Assembly: GCA_051453625.1 (NCBI GenBank)
Contig: JBOZIK010000001.1
Location: 202,468,512 to 202,532,511 of the forward strand
Direction: 5' to 3'
Length of the DNA: 64,000 nucleotides
Source of the DNA: Welwitschia mirabilis
Taxonomy: Eukaryota; Gnetophyta; Gnetopsida; Welwitschiales
Position numbers and translations under genes: made by a program. The notes beneath the pieces are model-generated. The model searched no databases. It was not told where the DNA came from and saw only the letters and a program-made list of their open reading frames with translations. Within the stretch, counting starts at the first letter, position 1. Every line of letters starts with the position of its first letter. Below are positions 23,993-36,899 of this stretch, in pieces.

Positions 23993-24092
23993 NNNNNNNN
24001 NNNNNNNNNNNNNNNNNNNNNNNNNNNNNNNNNNNNNNNNNNNNNNNNNNNNNNNNNNNNNNNNNNNNNNNNNNNNNNNNNNNNNNNNNNNN

Positions 24093-25227
24093 GTGATGGA
24101 GGAGGTGGATCATAAGACTTAATTAGTAGACCAATGTTAACCACCTAAAGTTGCTCCCTATGGGTAATGTACTTATAATCAGATGAATCATCCACCTTAT
24201 ACCCTTGGAATTTAGACCTTTCGAAGAGTCTCAAGAGTTTCAAAAATATATTTTATTAGTAAATAACCTGCTTCAAAAATGATGACTTCTTATAATATGT
24301 ATTATGATTTAAAAAATCATGAGTAAAGAGAATATGAGTTGAATGACAAGGATAATCAAAGTTCAAGAAATGAATAAAAGAGAATTTCAGCAATCCTACA
24401 CTTTATGATGCTTCCATATTCTTTCATATTCACCTTTCTAATTCCTAGTCTATTAGATAAATATTTTCTCTCTTCTATTTTTCTTATTTATTTCTTCATG
24501 TAAATGTATGTTTCTAATGTAAATATTCCATCCACCTATTCTCTTAAGTTATGATATGTATTTTTTATGATTAGATGTAATATCTACCTATTTAGATACT
24601 ATTATGTACTATAACATATGATTTCAATCACATTTTTTTCTTTTTACTGAGTATCATTTTATTCCATTTTTTTAGCCATTTCTCACATAGTTCACATGAG
24701 AACATTTCTCATATTAGATTGGGGATATCAGATTTGGAAATAATTAGTAAAATGTTTACTTTATTTATATGTCTATACATTTGAAAAATAAATGTAATAA
24801 TAATCATAAAATGTTTAGTATTTAGTTTTTGAAAAATTAGTTGTATGAGTGCCATTTTATCATTGAATGAAGGGATACAAGATTTAAGGAGGATCTACTT
24901 CACTCAAATACACACTAGAACTAAACTAAAAATTAAAAAAATATGTATGATTTTATATGATGTATTATTTGGTGAAATTTTAAAAGATTCTTCATACTTA
25001 ATAATTATCTATACATGCACTTATGTGGGTTTACAAGATAATTTGTCTACTTATTCTAGTTCATCTTTCATCTATAATGGAGTATGAAATCTACCACATG
25101 ACATTTTTAGCGTTTTACTCTTGTTCTATGTAGCACATTATCATATATTTACCTAATCATTATAATTTTTTATGTGTTTTTAAGATAGTTTTAGAAATAC
25201 ATATGATTTATATGTCTCATTCATAAG
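24093..25227. other. Intergenic, no gene seen
   Basis: AT-rich, stops in all frames. The longest frame (24845-25087, 80 codons) has no recognisable domain and a composition like the surrounding DNA. Confidence 0.5.
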
Positions 25228-25452
25228 TTGTTCTTTTCCTTTTATTTTTTTTAAAGAGACAGAAACTCACAGTACTATATGGAAGTATAGGGTCGCATCC
25301 TGGGGGGCTATGTTCTTGCTTGTCATCATGAGGATTACACAAGATTTAATTGGAGTTTCCCATATATCCGTTAGATCCTTATGGGGATTTGGACTCCTGA
25401 CAATAAGAAAATCGCTTACTAGATTTAGCCAGTGAGTTATGGCCCTTGTTCT
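25228..25452 (-). mobile_element. tRNA-derived SINE with target-site duplication
   Basis: On the minus strand the body runs from GGGCC at 25444 down to an A-rich tail at 25236-25255. The head reads CATAACTCACTGGCTAAAT (A box like) and, about 35 bp on, CAGGAGTCCAAATCCCC (B box like), as in RNA polymerase III promoters of tRNA-derived SINEs. Body length is about 209 bp. TTGTTCTT occurs at 25228-25235 and again at 25445-25452, an 8-bp direct repeat exactly at both ends. Which tRNA it derives from is not clear. Confidence 0.75.
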
Positions 25453-26007
25453 TATTCACTAGTTATATTACAAAGGGACTACTACTAAGCTATTATAAAT
25501 TACTTCTCACTAATTTATTTAAAGTTTTCTTCAAAGTAAAGAAATCCCCCTAAAATTCAATGTCATAACAAGAAGATCTGTAAGGGAAAAAAAATATATT
25601 TTTAGAATAAACAAGCAGACTACTTAGATAATTGCATGTGAATGTCTTTTATAGATGTTACTAAAGCAAAACAAATTTTAGCTAAGGAACAAAATAGATT
25701 TTAGCTAGTTGTTAAATGTAAAAAAAAAACCTCCAAAAAGTGAATCAATTTTAATGCTAAGCTTTAATTTAAAGAATTCCCTAGCAATGGATTTACTTAC
25801 TTCATTTACTATTTTGAAATTTTCCAATATAAAAGAAACCTTAGAGGACTCAAGTAGTAGTTAAGTATTTATTAATATCAGTAGTTAGGAAGAAATAAGG
25901 ATGGAAGCCTCCATTTCATCTTCACAATGAGTATTATTTTTCAGCAACATATGGGCATTTTTAGATTGTTTTTAACATAGAAGCACTTATAACTTTAATT
26001 ATACTTT
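25453..26007. other. Intergenic, no gene seen
   Basis: AT-rich sequence without a supported feature between the SINE and the 3' end of LINE copy 1. Confidence 0.5.
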
Positions 26008-26049
26008 TTTTTTTTTTGTTGAAACAAGAACGAAGTATATTAAACTAGA

Positions 26050-26340
26050 AAATTTACATGGGGGACAAAAGCATCCTAACTTGATGGAAGAAGTAAACTG
26101 TTTGAAAAAAGGGGGAATATTCTGTAGGGTATTTAAAGATGAATTGAAAATAGAGCAAAATTGGGGGTAAAAGCACCCTTGGGAAAACAGTTGAAGAATG
26201 GGAAACTGACTATCTAGGAGAGCATTCTATATTAAACACTAGAATCAAATGAAGATTAAGAAAACTGGGGGTGAAAACACCTTAGAATACCAAAACTAAT
26301 AAAAACTGAATATAGGCTAGAGAAATGACCTTAAAAATGG
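26050..26340 (-). repeat. 3' UTR of LINE copy 1: three ~103-bp repeats
   Basis: GGGGGACAAAAGCATCC near 26060, GGGGGTAAAAGCACCC near 26163 and GGGGGTGAAAACACC near 26267 (plus strand) lie 103-104 bp apart, and the sequence after each (for example AGAAGTAAACTG and AGAATGGGAAACTG) is similar. Equivalent repeats occur in copies 2 and 3. Confidence 0.75.
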
Positions 26341-26419
26341 AGGATTAGTATCCTTTACAAAAAGGGAATAGATTTCTATGGTTATATTCTAGTAAGAAGT
26401 GGTCCATTTCATCAGATAA

Positions 26420-26620
26420 TACCTCAAAAGCCTAATTTACCTCTTTGAATTCATTGACACTTATTTGATTTTTATTTGGATGCAATCTTAGTGCTTTCTT
26501 TCTATAACTGAACTTGATAACTTGAGGAAGGGCTCTATGGGAGATTTCCAAGGTGACAAAGGAGCATCTCTTCAGCTCATGAATTATTGCAAACATGACA
26601 TTCCATTTTGCGGTGTCCAT
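26420..26620 (-). pseudogene. J-domain (DnaJ-type) of LINE copy 1
   Basis: An open 62-codon frame (26432-26620) reads RALPQVIKFSYRKKALRLHP then NKNQ, then NEFKEVN; after a stop the match continues to AFEVLSDE. This is the J-domain pattern: helix II with YRK-AL-LHPDKN, helix III with EEFKKIN-AFEVLSD. The HPD motif that stimulates Hsp70 ATPase is HPN here (26474-26482 on the plus strand), explained by one G-to-A change. The corresponding segments in copies 2 and 3 keep HPD. Confidence 0.85.
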
Positions 26621-27199
26621 ATCTATATCTTCCTATGGATTATGCTTCCTTTCTTCTAACGAGGTATCTTTGGTTGAATTCTGGGAAGGACTGTGGCTCT
26701 TTTCTGGCTAAGAGAAGGCCTAACCATGTGGTTGCTCCTTCTGCTCCTAGGAATTGGCTAGTGTATGTTCCTGAGCTATTTCTTGAGCTATCTCTTTAGC
26801 TATCTCCTTCTGTGCTGGGGGCAAATTCGGCTCCTTTGTCTGGGGAGGGCGGAGCTGCTCCTTGTTGAGAGATGGGACTACCCTACATAACATTCCCTTT
26901 AGATTGAAGAGTTTCTTTCATGGTGTCTATTATCTTAGATGTTCTTCTTATAGGAGTTGGGGACATCATGATGGAGGTGGAGAAGGGACCTCTCTTACCT
27001 TAATTTCATTACTTTTTAATCCAAGCACCGAAATTAATTCAAAATATCTGGTTGTATCTTTTCGTCGAAGGATTTGAATAAAGAAGAAGGGTAAATACAT
27101 CTAGATTCTCAGGTTCAAGGCTTTAAGGAACATGAAGTGAATTCCTGAGAGCTTCGAGCAACAACCAAATTGAATAAAACATTGATCAACTAATTCTAC

Positions 27200-27570
27200 G
27201 CCTAAGCTTCATGGAGGTAGTAGTACCTTCTAGTTGATGTGTCCATTAGGTAATTTGGTGACACCAACGGGAAGAATTAAGGCACCTCTCACTGTCCTTG
27301 GCTTCTAAGAGGAATTTTTTCTCTAGCTATAGGGATTTCTAGGAGCTTGAAAAGAGAATCTTCAATTAAATCAATAGAAATTCTTCTAAAGGTCGTGTTT
27401 GCTGCCCTCTCCAACATCTATAAAAAGGAGTAATATCGACCCTTAGTTCTCTCCTAAGCTTGTGCAGAGCGTTTCCCATCGCACAGCCTACACTTTATCT
27501 CATAGGTCTGGGCAACCTTCAAAAAGGCTAGGGTCAAATAACTTAACGGTAGGGGTACCTTCCATTGTAA
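27200..27570 (-). pseudogene. Unrecognised conserved region of LINE copy 1
   Basis: In broken frames it encodes a match to FEGCPDL-x-VRWETL and then to SLFKLLEIPIARE and LPNG-INRK-like stretches, which are shared with copy 2 (32830-33160) and copy 3 (47890-48210). I do not recognise the family. Confidence 0.6.
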
Positions 27571-28810
27571 TTCGAATTTGAGAGNNNNNNNNNNNNNNNN
27601 NNNNNNNNNNNNNNNNNNNNNNNNNNNNNNNNNNNNNNNNNNNNNNNNNNNNNNNNNNNNNNNNNNNNNNNNNNNNNNNNNNNNTCTAATTTGAGAGTGG
27701 TAATGTTTGATCCTCTTAATAGGATTTAAAGGAAATGCTAATGGGATGTTATTGAAAATTAAATCATTTTTAGTTCTCCAAATCTGCCAATAATTCAAGT
27801 GAATCCCATAATTTAAGCAAGTTTTAGGTATGTTGTAGGTCTAGTGGTAGTTCCTCATAATTGCCATTAACTCTTTACTCCAAGTGCATTGATGAAATAA
27901 GTGATATGCAATTTTAGGACAAGAATAGTGGATATATAGGTTATTTCCAGTTGAAAAACCTATCTTGCATAGCTAATATCTAGTGAATACTTTATAGTAA
28001 TCCTTTAACCAATAGAATAATTTAAATTTTATTGGAATTTGACCCTTCCAGAATTTCTTATAGGATTCATATTTCCCATATTTCTTTAAAAGGATTTGTT
28101 TGGCTAAATCTATATGGTAGATGTCTAAGTCTAGCAGGTATCTTCAAGCTTTACTGAGATGTTTTCTTAAGTAGGATTCTCCCTGATCGGTACTCTAATT
28201 TGGATATTTGTGATTGATATAATCACTCCAAAGTTATCCTTCCTCAATTAGTCTTTTTATGATCCTATGAGCTTCTGTAAGAAGACAATGCTCTATTCTC
28301 TGAATCCCCAATCCTCCTGATTTTTTTGGATGAGCTATTGTCTCCTAATTATAAAGTTAAATACGATTTTAATATTTATCTTTATACCATATGAATTCCT
28401 TCAAAATTCTGTTAATTTTTTAAATAATGTTCTTTAGGGAGTGATGACGGAAGCTATATATCTTAAGAAAGAGATTAAACACAAATTTGTAAGAATAATC
28501 TTTGCTTTGGATAAGAGAAAATAATTCTACCAAGGGTTGTGTCATCTTTAAATAGACTGAAGGATGTAGTTCTAGATAAGGGTCTTATGCCAATTCTGAA
28601 GGGGGATTCTCAGGTAGATGTCCTGTAGATCTACTAGTTTAGTATTCAAGATTCTAACGATTTTACCTCCTCTGATGTCATTTCTACCCAAGATGTAGAT
28701 TCTTGACTTGTTCTAGTTAGTATGGAGACCTATAGCTACCACAAAAAAGGTTTATAGAATTATTAATAACTTTTGCTTACTAACATGATGCCTTGATCAT
28801 AATGATTTGT

Positions 28811-31605
28811 CGAACCCTAGCAGAGCTCCCCTTGAAGATCATTCCACCTTATCTCACTTTGAATCTAACTTTATTCATACTTAGTGGATCCATTTTAATC
28901 TTTTTTTTTCAGTTAAAGGGATTAGATTTCAAGCTTTAAAGTGCAAAATCAAGATTAATTATTTAAATGAACTCATATAGCATTAGTTTTATGAATCTTA
29001 TGAAAGCTTTTAAGCTCTATTTTTGTAATATAGTGAAGTATCATGGCAAATTTTCTCCCATCAAAACTTGATAAATCCTATTTAATTTATGTTTTTGTAT
29101 TTTAATAAAAAAATTTATTATTTTATTTTAGATTTTGATGGTGCTTTGTATTAGTGGTTATTTTAATATTTTAGATATATCTCTCATGAATTTTTCAAAT
29201 GCTTTCTCAATCTTCTTCATTGTTATTTACTTAAACAAAATGATTATTATTAATACGACCTTAAGGATCCTGTAACATATGGATTACTAATTAAACCTTT
29301 AAAATATATATTATAAATCATAGATAAATATAAAAAAATTGATAAAAATAAATCCCTACTTAATTAACTAATTTTGTAGATTAACGATAAATAATAATTA
29401 AGTAGAATTAATAAATTTTTTTCTAGAGTCATAAATCACAATATTTATTGGTTTTGTATTTAACAAGTTCTTTTCCCATCATAATTCTTAAGAGCACTAC
29501 TTCCTAAGAATATTGACTTTATATTAACTAATTTTTTATTATCTAGATAGTTCTATCGAGTTGTTTTTTAATATTAAAAATAAGATGATAGTGAAATATA
29601 CTTTTATAGTTGATAATCAATTTAAATTTCTAATTCTAAATGAATTATTTTTAATAGCTTATTATTATATAAAACCCACTAGAAAAGACTTGACTAATTA
29701 TTATGTGAAACTCATGAGTTAGATAACTATTTCAAAGCCAAATTTAAATTTGAAAAAATATGCTAGAAATATTTGGGATAGTTTGTGATATTTTAAGCTT
29801 TAACAAACTATTATTTTTTAATTTATTAATAAGATATTATATTCTAGATTAGAGATTTATTTCTTCATAGTAAGAAAATTTCTTAAATATCATCAACTTA
29901 TTAAGATTCATCAATTTTTATAGTATTCTTATCAAGCTGATGATTTTGAAAAAAGAACACTTTATTAGGTGTTATCATCTTATGAAAGAAATTTGAATTC
30001 TAAAATTTACAAGGTGACGTGGAAGTAGTAGAATATCAACATAATGATATATACATTATTATAACAAAAAAAGATACTAATTTTTAGTTTAAAAAATAGA
30101 AACCTATGTTCAGTTATACCCTCTAACTATTGTGTAATATCTCTTAATCTATCTTTAACTTTTCATTTTCTAAAATACTCTTCATGTATTATTCTACCAA
30201 TCCTCTTAGTCACTAGGCGCTATAAAACCTTAAAGAGTACATTAATTTCTTACATTTTTTACATGGATTTCTTACTTTCCTTAGTTGTTGCACTTACATC
30301 CTTGTTTGGTTGAAGTTTTAATGATAGTTACTAAAGCTTTACTGGTAACATAATTTGATAGATCTAATACCTCAAATGGGTACCTTTTTAGAGAAGTAAG
30401 GATTTCCTTGGTGGATACCTATAGGATTGCTCTCTATCATTAATTTCTTCATTCATTAAGTTTTTTAAGGGGAAAGGAGTACATAGCCTATTCTGCATAT
30501 TGGGAAGGGAAGAAACTTCACTTTACTAACTTCTATTCTTTTATGACCTTTATAGTTAACTTATATTCCTAAAAAGTAGGTAGGTTTTGAGCCATTTACA
30601 TAACTATATCCATCATATTTACTATATTCTTTTTCTTTTAAATTTAGGATTTTGAATTAAAAAAATTAACAAATTATAAGAACTTGAAAGAGGTAGATTG
30701 CTAAGCCTTACTTCTTTCTTAAAGATAGTAATGAGTCTTATGTAATATTTAACCCTTCTCTATTTTTAATACTAGCTTATTGGCAATCCATTTGTGCTCT
30801 TTGGACTATGCTAACCTACTCATTATTTCTTCCATGAGAATTTTGTGTTCTATTCCTTAATATTTTTTGAGAAAATTCATTAATAAGATAGAATAATTAT
30901 GTATTTATTTTATATAAGTTTAAAAATAAAATATAAGAACATTATTAGGACTTCCATACCTTAAAAAATGCATGAAGTAAAAACAAAGGTCATTTAGTTT
31001 CAAATGGTTTTATCACTTAACTAGGTATGTATCAATCATTTATGTGCCTAATTTACAAGGGTAAGGAAGTTTAATCCTTTATAGATGTCCACTCTTTAAA
31101 AATTAAGCTCTAATTGTCCCTTTGAGTATGAACTAAGATTTTCACCTTTGTCTAGGATGCTAAGGTTTTGTGTAATGAAAGCTCTACTAACTAGATTTAT
31201 TATGCATTAGAACATTATGTAGTAATCCTTCTAACTTATACAGAATTTTGAAATATTGTATTCTAGTAATCTATGAAGGTTCTTAAGCATGGACTCATAA
31301 ACCCTGCAGATAATCAACTTTTATAGATCCCTACATTGTTCTTAATGGCTTGTAAAGTCTCATTTCTACATCGAGTGCTTATCCATCTTAGCTGTAATGA
31401 CTTCATCGTACTACTTCAAGAAATATTTTGCTACTATATAAATTCTATTTTAATATTTAGCTTTCTTATTTTAACACTTTCCAATTTGCGAACATGTTGT
31501 TTGGAAGATTTTAAATGAGTACAACCTACTGGGGGAATAGAAATTTGACATGTAGCTAAGTTAATAAATTTAGTTCTTTAGGTACAATTAGTAAATAAAA
31601 TTTCT
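28811..31605. other. No gene seen; AT-rich
   Basis: About 2.8 kb between LINE copies 1 and 2. Stops are dense in all frames. The longest frame (31336-31518) is 60 codons without recognisable motif. Old, unrecognisable element sequence is possible. Confidence 0.45.
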
Positions 31606-31659
31606 ATTCATTCATTATTTTTTTTGGAAAAAAAAAAGAATATATGTTAACCTAGAAAA

Positions 31660-31890
31660 TGTACATCAAGGGGTGAAAATACCCAGGAATAACAGGATGA
31701 TTAAACTATTCAGAAAAAGAGGTAGTCCACTAGCTGGTAAAGGGGAAACTAAGAAATAAAACAAAATGATCTGCCCCTCGGTGACATAGTCATGAGAAAC
31801 TACCTATCTAAAAAGAGTAAAAGCATAGGGAAAAAGAAAAACATAATACTGTTAATAGACTAAGGGCAAAAATGCCCCTTGAGACCAGAA
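31660..31890 (-). repeat. 3' UTR repeats of LINE copy 2
   Basis: GGGGTGAAAATACCC near 31670, a damaged unit with CTGCCCCTCGGTGACATAGT near 31771, and AGGGCAAAAATGCCCC near 31863 are spaced about 95-100 bp, matching the three units of copies 1 and 3. Confidence 0.65.
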
Positions 31891-32009
31891 GTTATAAAAA
31901 ACTCAGTTTTGGTAAGGAACAAACCTGATGGGGGTGGATTAAAGCCCTTTACAGAATGGGAACATGTTACCATAATTATGGTCAAGAAGGAATCTATGCA
32001 AATCATCAA

Positions 32010-32240
32010 AGAGAACCTCAAACGCTTAATTTATCTTCTTAAATTCTTTGGCACCTGCTAAATTTTTGTCTGGATGTACTCGTAGGGCTTTCTTTCTTTA
32101 GCTCGATTTAATGACTTGAGGGAGGGCTCTATAAGAGAGTCCCAATGTGATGAAGTAATATCTTTTCAGCCCCTGGATGGTTACCATCAAAACCTCCCAT
32201 CTAGCAACATTCATGTCAATGTCCTCCTGGGGTTGAGGCC
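32010..32240 (-). pseudogene. J-domain (DnaJ-type) of LINE copy 2
   Basis: On the minus strand the frame reads QGLKRYYFITLGLSYRALPQ, VIKSS, one stop (TAA where a Tyr or Gln codon is expected), RKKALRVHPDKN, then KEFKKIN, a second stop and AFEVLFDD. HPD is intact (32068-32076 on the plus strand). Helices II and III of the J-domain and the loop between them are clear. The upstream EDIDMNVARWEVL stretch is shared with the other copies. Confidence 0.85.
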
Positions 32241-32829
32241 ACATTTTGACTAATGAAGAATCTGAAGTAGAGTTTTATGCAGAGCTAGGGCCCAAGACTA
32301 TAGGAGGGGTGGTCTGGACATGCCTATATTCCTTCTGAGAGTTGAATGATCATTGATGTTAAGCCAATTCCTAGGCCATGCTAGAGTTAGGCTCCTCAGT
32401 TATCTTTTGTTGGGCCTGGGATGAAGACATCTCCCCTGAACAACCTAGGGGCGAAGTCGTCCCTCTCTGGCTAGAGCTGTTATGGGTAGTAATTTCCTCT
32501 AGAATAGGGATACTTTTAGACAAAGTTCTTCTTTTGGAGGTTCTCTTAGGGGAAGTCTGATGTGAATGATGATGGAGAGGAGGGGGAAGGGGCTTCTCTT
32601 ATCCTAATTTCTTATGCTACTCTCTAAAGGACGAGGACTAAGCCTGAGTACCTTGAGGAATCCTTTCATTTAAGAATTTGAATAAAAAAGAATGGTAGGT
32701 TCACATGATGCCCTAAGTCAAGAGCTTTGAGAAAAGCAAAATGGATATCTTAATGTTTATAGCAATTCCTTCATTAAATGAATTAATAGTTCACGAGCTT
32801 TGCACCTAGTTCCCATAGGGGTGGTAGTG

Positions 32830-33160
32830 CCTTTCTGCTAATGTGCCCACTTGATAATTTAGGAACCCCAACAAGGAAGAAGTGAAGTGCTTTACATTAC
32901 CCTCTACTTCTAAATGGAATCCGTTCTCCTTCTATAGGAATCTTTAATAGCCTAGAGAGGGAGTCTTCAGTGATGTTTATTGGAATTATTCAGAACATGA
33001 TGCGTCCTCCTCTCCATTATCCATAAATTTGGGGTGATATTAACCCCCTGGTCTCCTCTAAGCTTGTGCAGGAGGAGTCCTCATCCCACCGCCTATACTT
33101 TCTCTCATAGAGTAAGGCATCCTTCGAAGAGGCCTGGGTTAGAAGGCTCAATTATTAGTG
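32830..33160 (-). pseudogene. Unrecognised conserved region of LINE copy 2
   Basis: On the minus strand, readable stretches are ITEDSLSRLLKIPIEGERIP, CKALHFFLVGVPKLSSG and HISRKALPPLWELGAKLV. The same order is found in copies 1 and 3. It sits between the end of ORF2 and the Pro/Ser-rich linker before the J-domain. It does not match a domain I know; it may be part of an ORF2 extension or of a separate third ORF. Confidence 0.6.
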
Positions 33161-33899
33161 TGGCTTCCATTGTGACTCTGATTCGGAAATGAAGGTGCTT
33201 GATCTTCTTTGCTATATTTATAGGAAAGGGTGACGAGCATTATTGAAAATCAGATCATTTCTAATCTGCCAAATCTATCAAAATGTTAGATGAATTCCAT
33301 CTAATAAATGCATGTTAGGGATGTTATAGGTTTGATAGTACTTCTTCATAATGGAGATTAATTCTTTACTCAATAAGCAATGATGAAATAGATGCTATGT
33401 TATTTCTAGATTGAACTAGCAGATGGGATAGTTTATGTCCACTTAGAATCCTGTCTTAAGAAATTGGTCTCTAGTTAAAATTCTCTATTGGTTTTTTAAT
33501 CAGCAAAAGACCTTAATTTTTTCCAGAATCTTTCCCTTTTAATACTTTTTCTATGTGTCCTTTTTTTCATATTTCTTTAGGAGAATTTACTTAGTTGAAT
33601 TAGACTTATAGATGTTTAAGTAAATGAGTTGTTGTCGAGCTTTACTAAGGTGTTTCCTTAGATAGGACTTCTCATGATCAATAGTCTAATCTCTATATTT
33701 GTAATTGATTAAATCATACCAGGGATGACCTCCTTCTTGTAGTCTCTTTAAAATTCTATGTGCTCTAATGAGAATGCAATCTCATAGTTTTGAATCCCCT
33801 AATCCCATGATTCTCTTAGGTGGACAATAGTCTCCCATTTGCAAAGATGAATTCAGTGGTCATCCTTTCCTCTTGACCAAATAAATTCCTTTAAGATCC

Positions 33900-36500
33900 T
33901 ATTGATTTTTTAGATGACATTTCTTAGGGGGGCGATAATATTGAAAAGNNNNNNNNNNNNNNNNNNNNNNNNNNNNNNNNNNNNNNNNNNNNNNNNNNNN
34001 NNNNNNNNNNNNNNNNNNNNNNNNNNNNNNNNNNNNNNNNNNNNNNNNAGGAAATTAAGCAAGAGTTTATGAGAATGATTTTAGCTTTGGATGAGAGAAA
34101 GTTATTTTGCTATGAGTTGAAACTCCTTTAGATGGATTCCAAGATGTAATTTTAGGCATTTGTCTTGTTCTCATTTCGAAGAGGAATACCCAAGTAAATA
34201 TCCTGTAGGTCTCCTAATTTTGCACTCAGGATTTAGGCAATTTTAACCCCTCTGATACTTTTTCTATCTAAAGTATGGATTCTTGAGTTGTTTCAGTTGG
34301 TGTATAACCCTGTTGCTGCTACAAATGTGTTCATCGTATTTTTGATTACTTTTTCTTATTGACATAATGCACCGGTCATAATTATGGTGTTGTCTGTATA
34401 GTGATTATTGAGAAAGGTTTAGCCTCTAATTCTAATTCTTGTAATTCCATTCCTTATTAGGAAAACTTATAACACATTTATCATAGAAACAAAAAGGTAT
34501 GAGGATAGGGAGTTCTCTTGTCTCAACCCTCTGCCTACTAAACAGAAATTTTATCTATGGTTATTGACTTTCACACTGAATTTGGCTAAAGCCTGCATGT
34601 CTAGCTAGAGATTAATAATACCTTGAGAAAAACCTATTTTCCTAAGAATACACCCTGATGCTTGTCAACTAACCGAATCGTAAGCTTTAATGATATCCAA
34701 TTTAGTGATAAGGAAAGGAAATTTCCATTTTTTTAATAGAGTGAATGATCTTATGAGTCAAGAGGATTTGGTCTTCAATATACCTATACCAGATGAAGCC
34801 AACTTAGTTCTTTGAAATTACATTAGGAAGCAGGGGGATGATACGATCAACCATGATTTTTGCGAAAATTCTATAAATAACACTACAAACACCTAGAAGC
34901 CTAAAATCCTTTGGTTTGCTAGCATTCCTTTTTTTGATATAAGTACCATCCTAATTTTATTTATTTCCTAGGGAATCTGCCTATTATAAAAGACTTCCTG
35001 CATCACATCATAAAGGTTATGCCCTAAAATGGAGAATTGGGATTTAAAAAGTTCAACCGGCTAGCCATCAGGACCAGGGGCTCGATTATTCTTCACGAAT
35101 CTAACAGCAGATAAGAACTTTTTTCTACTTAGGGATTTAGTAAACATATAATTAACTTCACTTGAGATTTNNNNNNNNNNNNNNNNNNNNNNNNNNNNNN
35201 NNNNNNNNNNNNNNNNNNNNNNNNNNNNNNNNNNNNNNNNNNNNNNNNNNNNNNNNNNNNNNNNNNNNNNTGAGATTTTCTTATTTTTTGGAATAAAGCT
35301 GAGGGCTATATCATCCCATTACTAGATTCTCTTAAGATGGGCTTGTAATTCCTTAGCTATATACTCTCCTTTTTCTTGTGATTTGATCTTCGATGGATAG
35401 TCTTCTGATTCTTTTATCTAATCTGTTCTAGTTGGGTTATTGGAAAAAGAATCTGATATGTTTATCATCCTCTTTTATTCATTTGATCCTTGAGTGTTCT
35501 TTCCAGTAGTGTTCTTTATTAGCGTCTAGTTCTTAAGGATCCATTAGGCATTGATATTCTTTGTTTCATAAACTGTCTTGGTTACCTCCCTCCTCTTGCT
35601 CAGTTTGAATTCTTTTAATTTCCTTCTTAAGCTCAATTTTTAATTCAAACATCCCTTTATATTTCCTTATTTAATCTCTTATGTGAGAATTTAAGGTATT
35701 GAAGCCCTTGTACAGAAACATTATGGATTGAGTTCCATCATACTATGCCCATATTTTTTCCAATAGCATTCTAGTTTCTGTCTGGTTAATACAATATCGT
35801 TCCATACAAAATGGAGTTTTCTAGGGCAAAATTATCCCCATTTTGAGTTTGATAGGATGGCAGTCCAAAGCAATCCTGTTCAAGACACAGGCTTCAAATG
35901 GAAGTTTAGCTAGATCCTTCCTAGTTAAAACTCTGTTAATCTTAGATATTATCAGATCTTTACCTGCTCTTCTATTCGACTATGTATACTTGCACCCAGC
36001 AATAGGGACGTCTATGAGAGAGTGTCTTACCAAAAAATCTTTTATTATTGAGGCACCTTTAGAATTCTAGTTATTGCCTTCTTATTTTTCCTAGTGATGA
36101 AGACATTGATTAAAGTCACCTAGAATGAACCATTTGGATTTATCTATTACTGTCCTCTGAGCTTCTTCCAAGATAGAGGCCTTATCTTGATTATGTTGGG
36201 GATTATAAAGGTTCATAATAGTTCAATTTTCTTTTTTAAGAAGAATTATTATGTGGTTCTTACTACTGTGAATCAGATCTACCTCTCTGTTGGTATAAAT
36301 AATAAGACCACTAGAGTTGCCTTAGGTTGCAAGAGTGAAGGAAGTTCATTGCTGCCCTAAATTCATTTTTATCATATTATTCTTGATCTTTGTTTCCTGT
36401 AAGTAAACTAAATTAATATTATATTAATTGATCATGTTTTGTAGGGTTTTTTTCTTATAGGAGGACCCTAATCCCCTACAATTCCATGTAAAACAATTCA
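33900..36500 (-). pseudogene. ORF2 of LINE copy 2: endonuclease and reverse transcriptase
   Basis: Sequence homologous to copy 3 ORF2 in inverse orientation: the endonuclease start (TW N-RGLGSSYKKK-like) at 36440-36495, the block around VNVIYKIFAKIM at about 34830-34880, KLDI-KAYDS at about 34680-34710, and the YVDD box at about 34385-34405, which has decayed to NHYTDN. Two gaps and many stops interrupt it. Short plus-strand frames in this interval are shadows. Confidence 0.8.
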
Positions 36501-36899
36501 TTGGGGGTGTTTTGGGTATTTGACCTTTCCTTAAAGTATCTTCAATGGTGGCTTAAAAACTATTTGCAATGTTCTATGTCATTTCTTATTCTTGAAGAGT
36601 TCTATTACTGGGCCTTCCCTTCGTTTGGGCTTCCAATTCATCAGGTTTATTATCATTTAGAGGTTGTTGGGTGTCATCCTCTTCTACAAGAGGTTAAAAG
36701 GGGTTATGCTCTGTTTATTATGCTTTCTTTTTCTCGTTGTCCTTAGTTTCCTTAGGAAAAACAATAGTACTTTTTCTTGTTTGTTTCTTCTTTTGCTTAT
36801 ATTAGTATGTGTTTTGATTGTGACTAATTTTTCCTCAAAAAGTATAGGTTTCCTTTGGACTTTCTTTAATATAAATTAATATTTTTCTACATTCTTATC

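Larger units (their letters stand above)
26008..28810 (-). mobile_element. LINE copy 1 of the J-domain family, 5'-truncated
   Basis: It begins on the plus strand with a T13 run (the A tail on the minus strand) and shares with copies 2 and 3 the 3' terminal sequence TGTAnATTTTCTAG-TTAA-ATA. Going 5' on the minus strand it holds the triple 3'-UTR repeat, the J-domain, the unrecognised conserved region, a zinc-finger-type region with YWQIWRTKNDLIFNN (27740-27790) and the end of the reverse transcriptase, and breaks off at about 28800, near where copies 2 and 3 have their YVDD box. Truncation at the 5' side is the usual result of target-primed reverse transcription. A gap lies at 27585-27684. No target-site duplication was found. 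Confidence 0.85.

Noticed and set aside
26432-26620. Free-standing DnaJ host gene fragment
   Set aside because: The same segment occurs at the same place in two other LINE copies with their own target-site duplications, so it belongs to the LINE.
32378-32560. Plus-strand frames inside LINE copy 2 (also 35843-36070, 36501-36746, 36664-36879)
   Set aside because: They are shadows opposite ORF2 and the linker of the minus-strand LINE.
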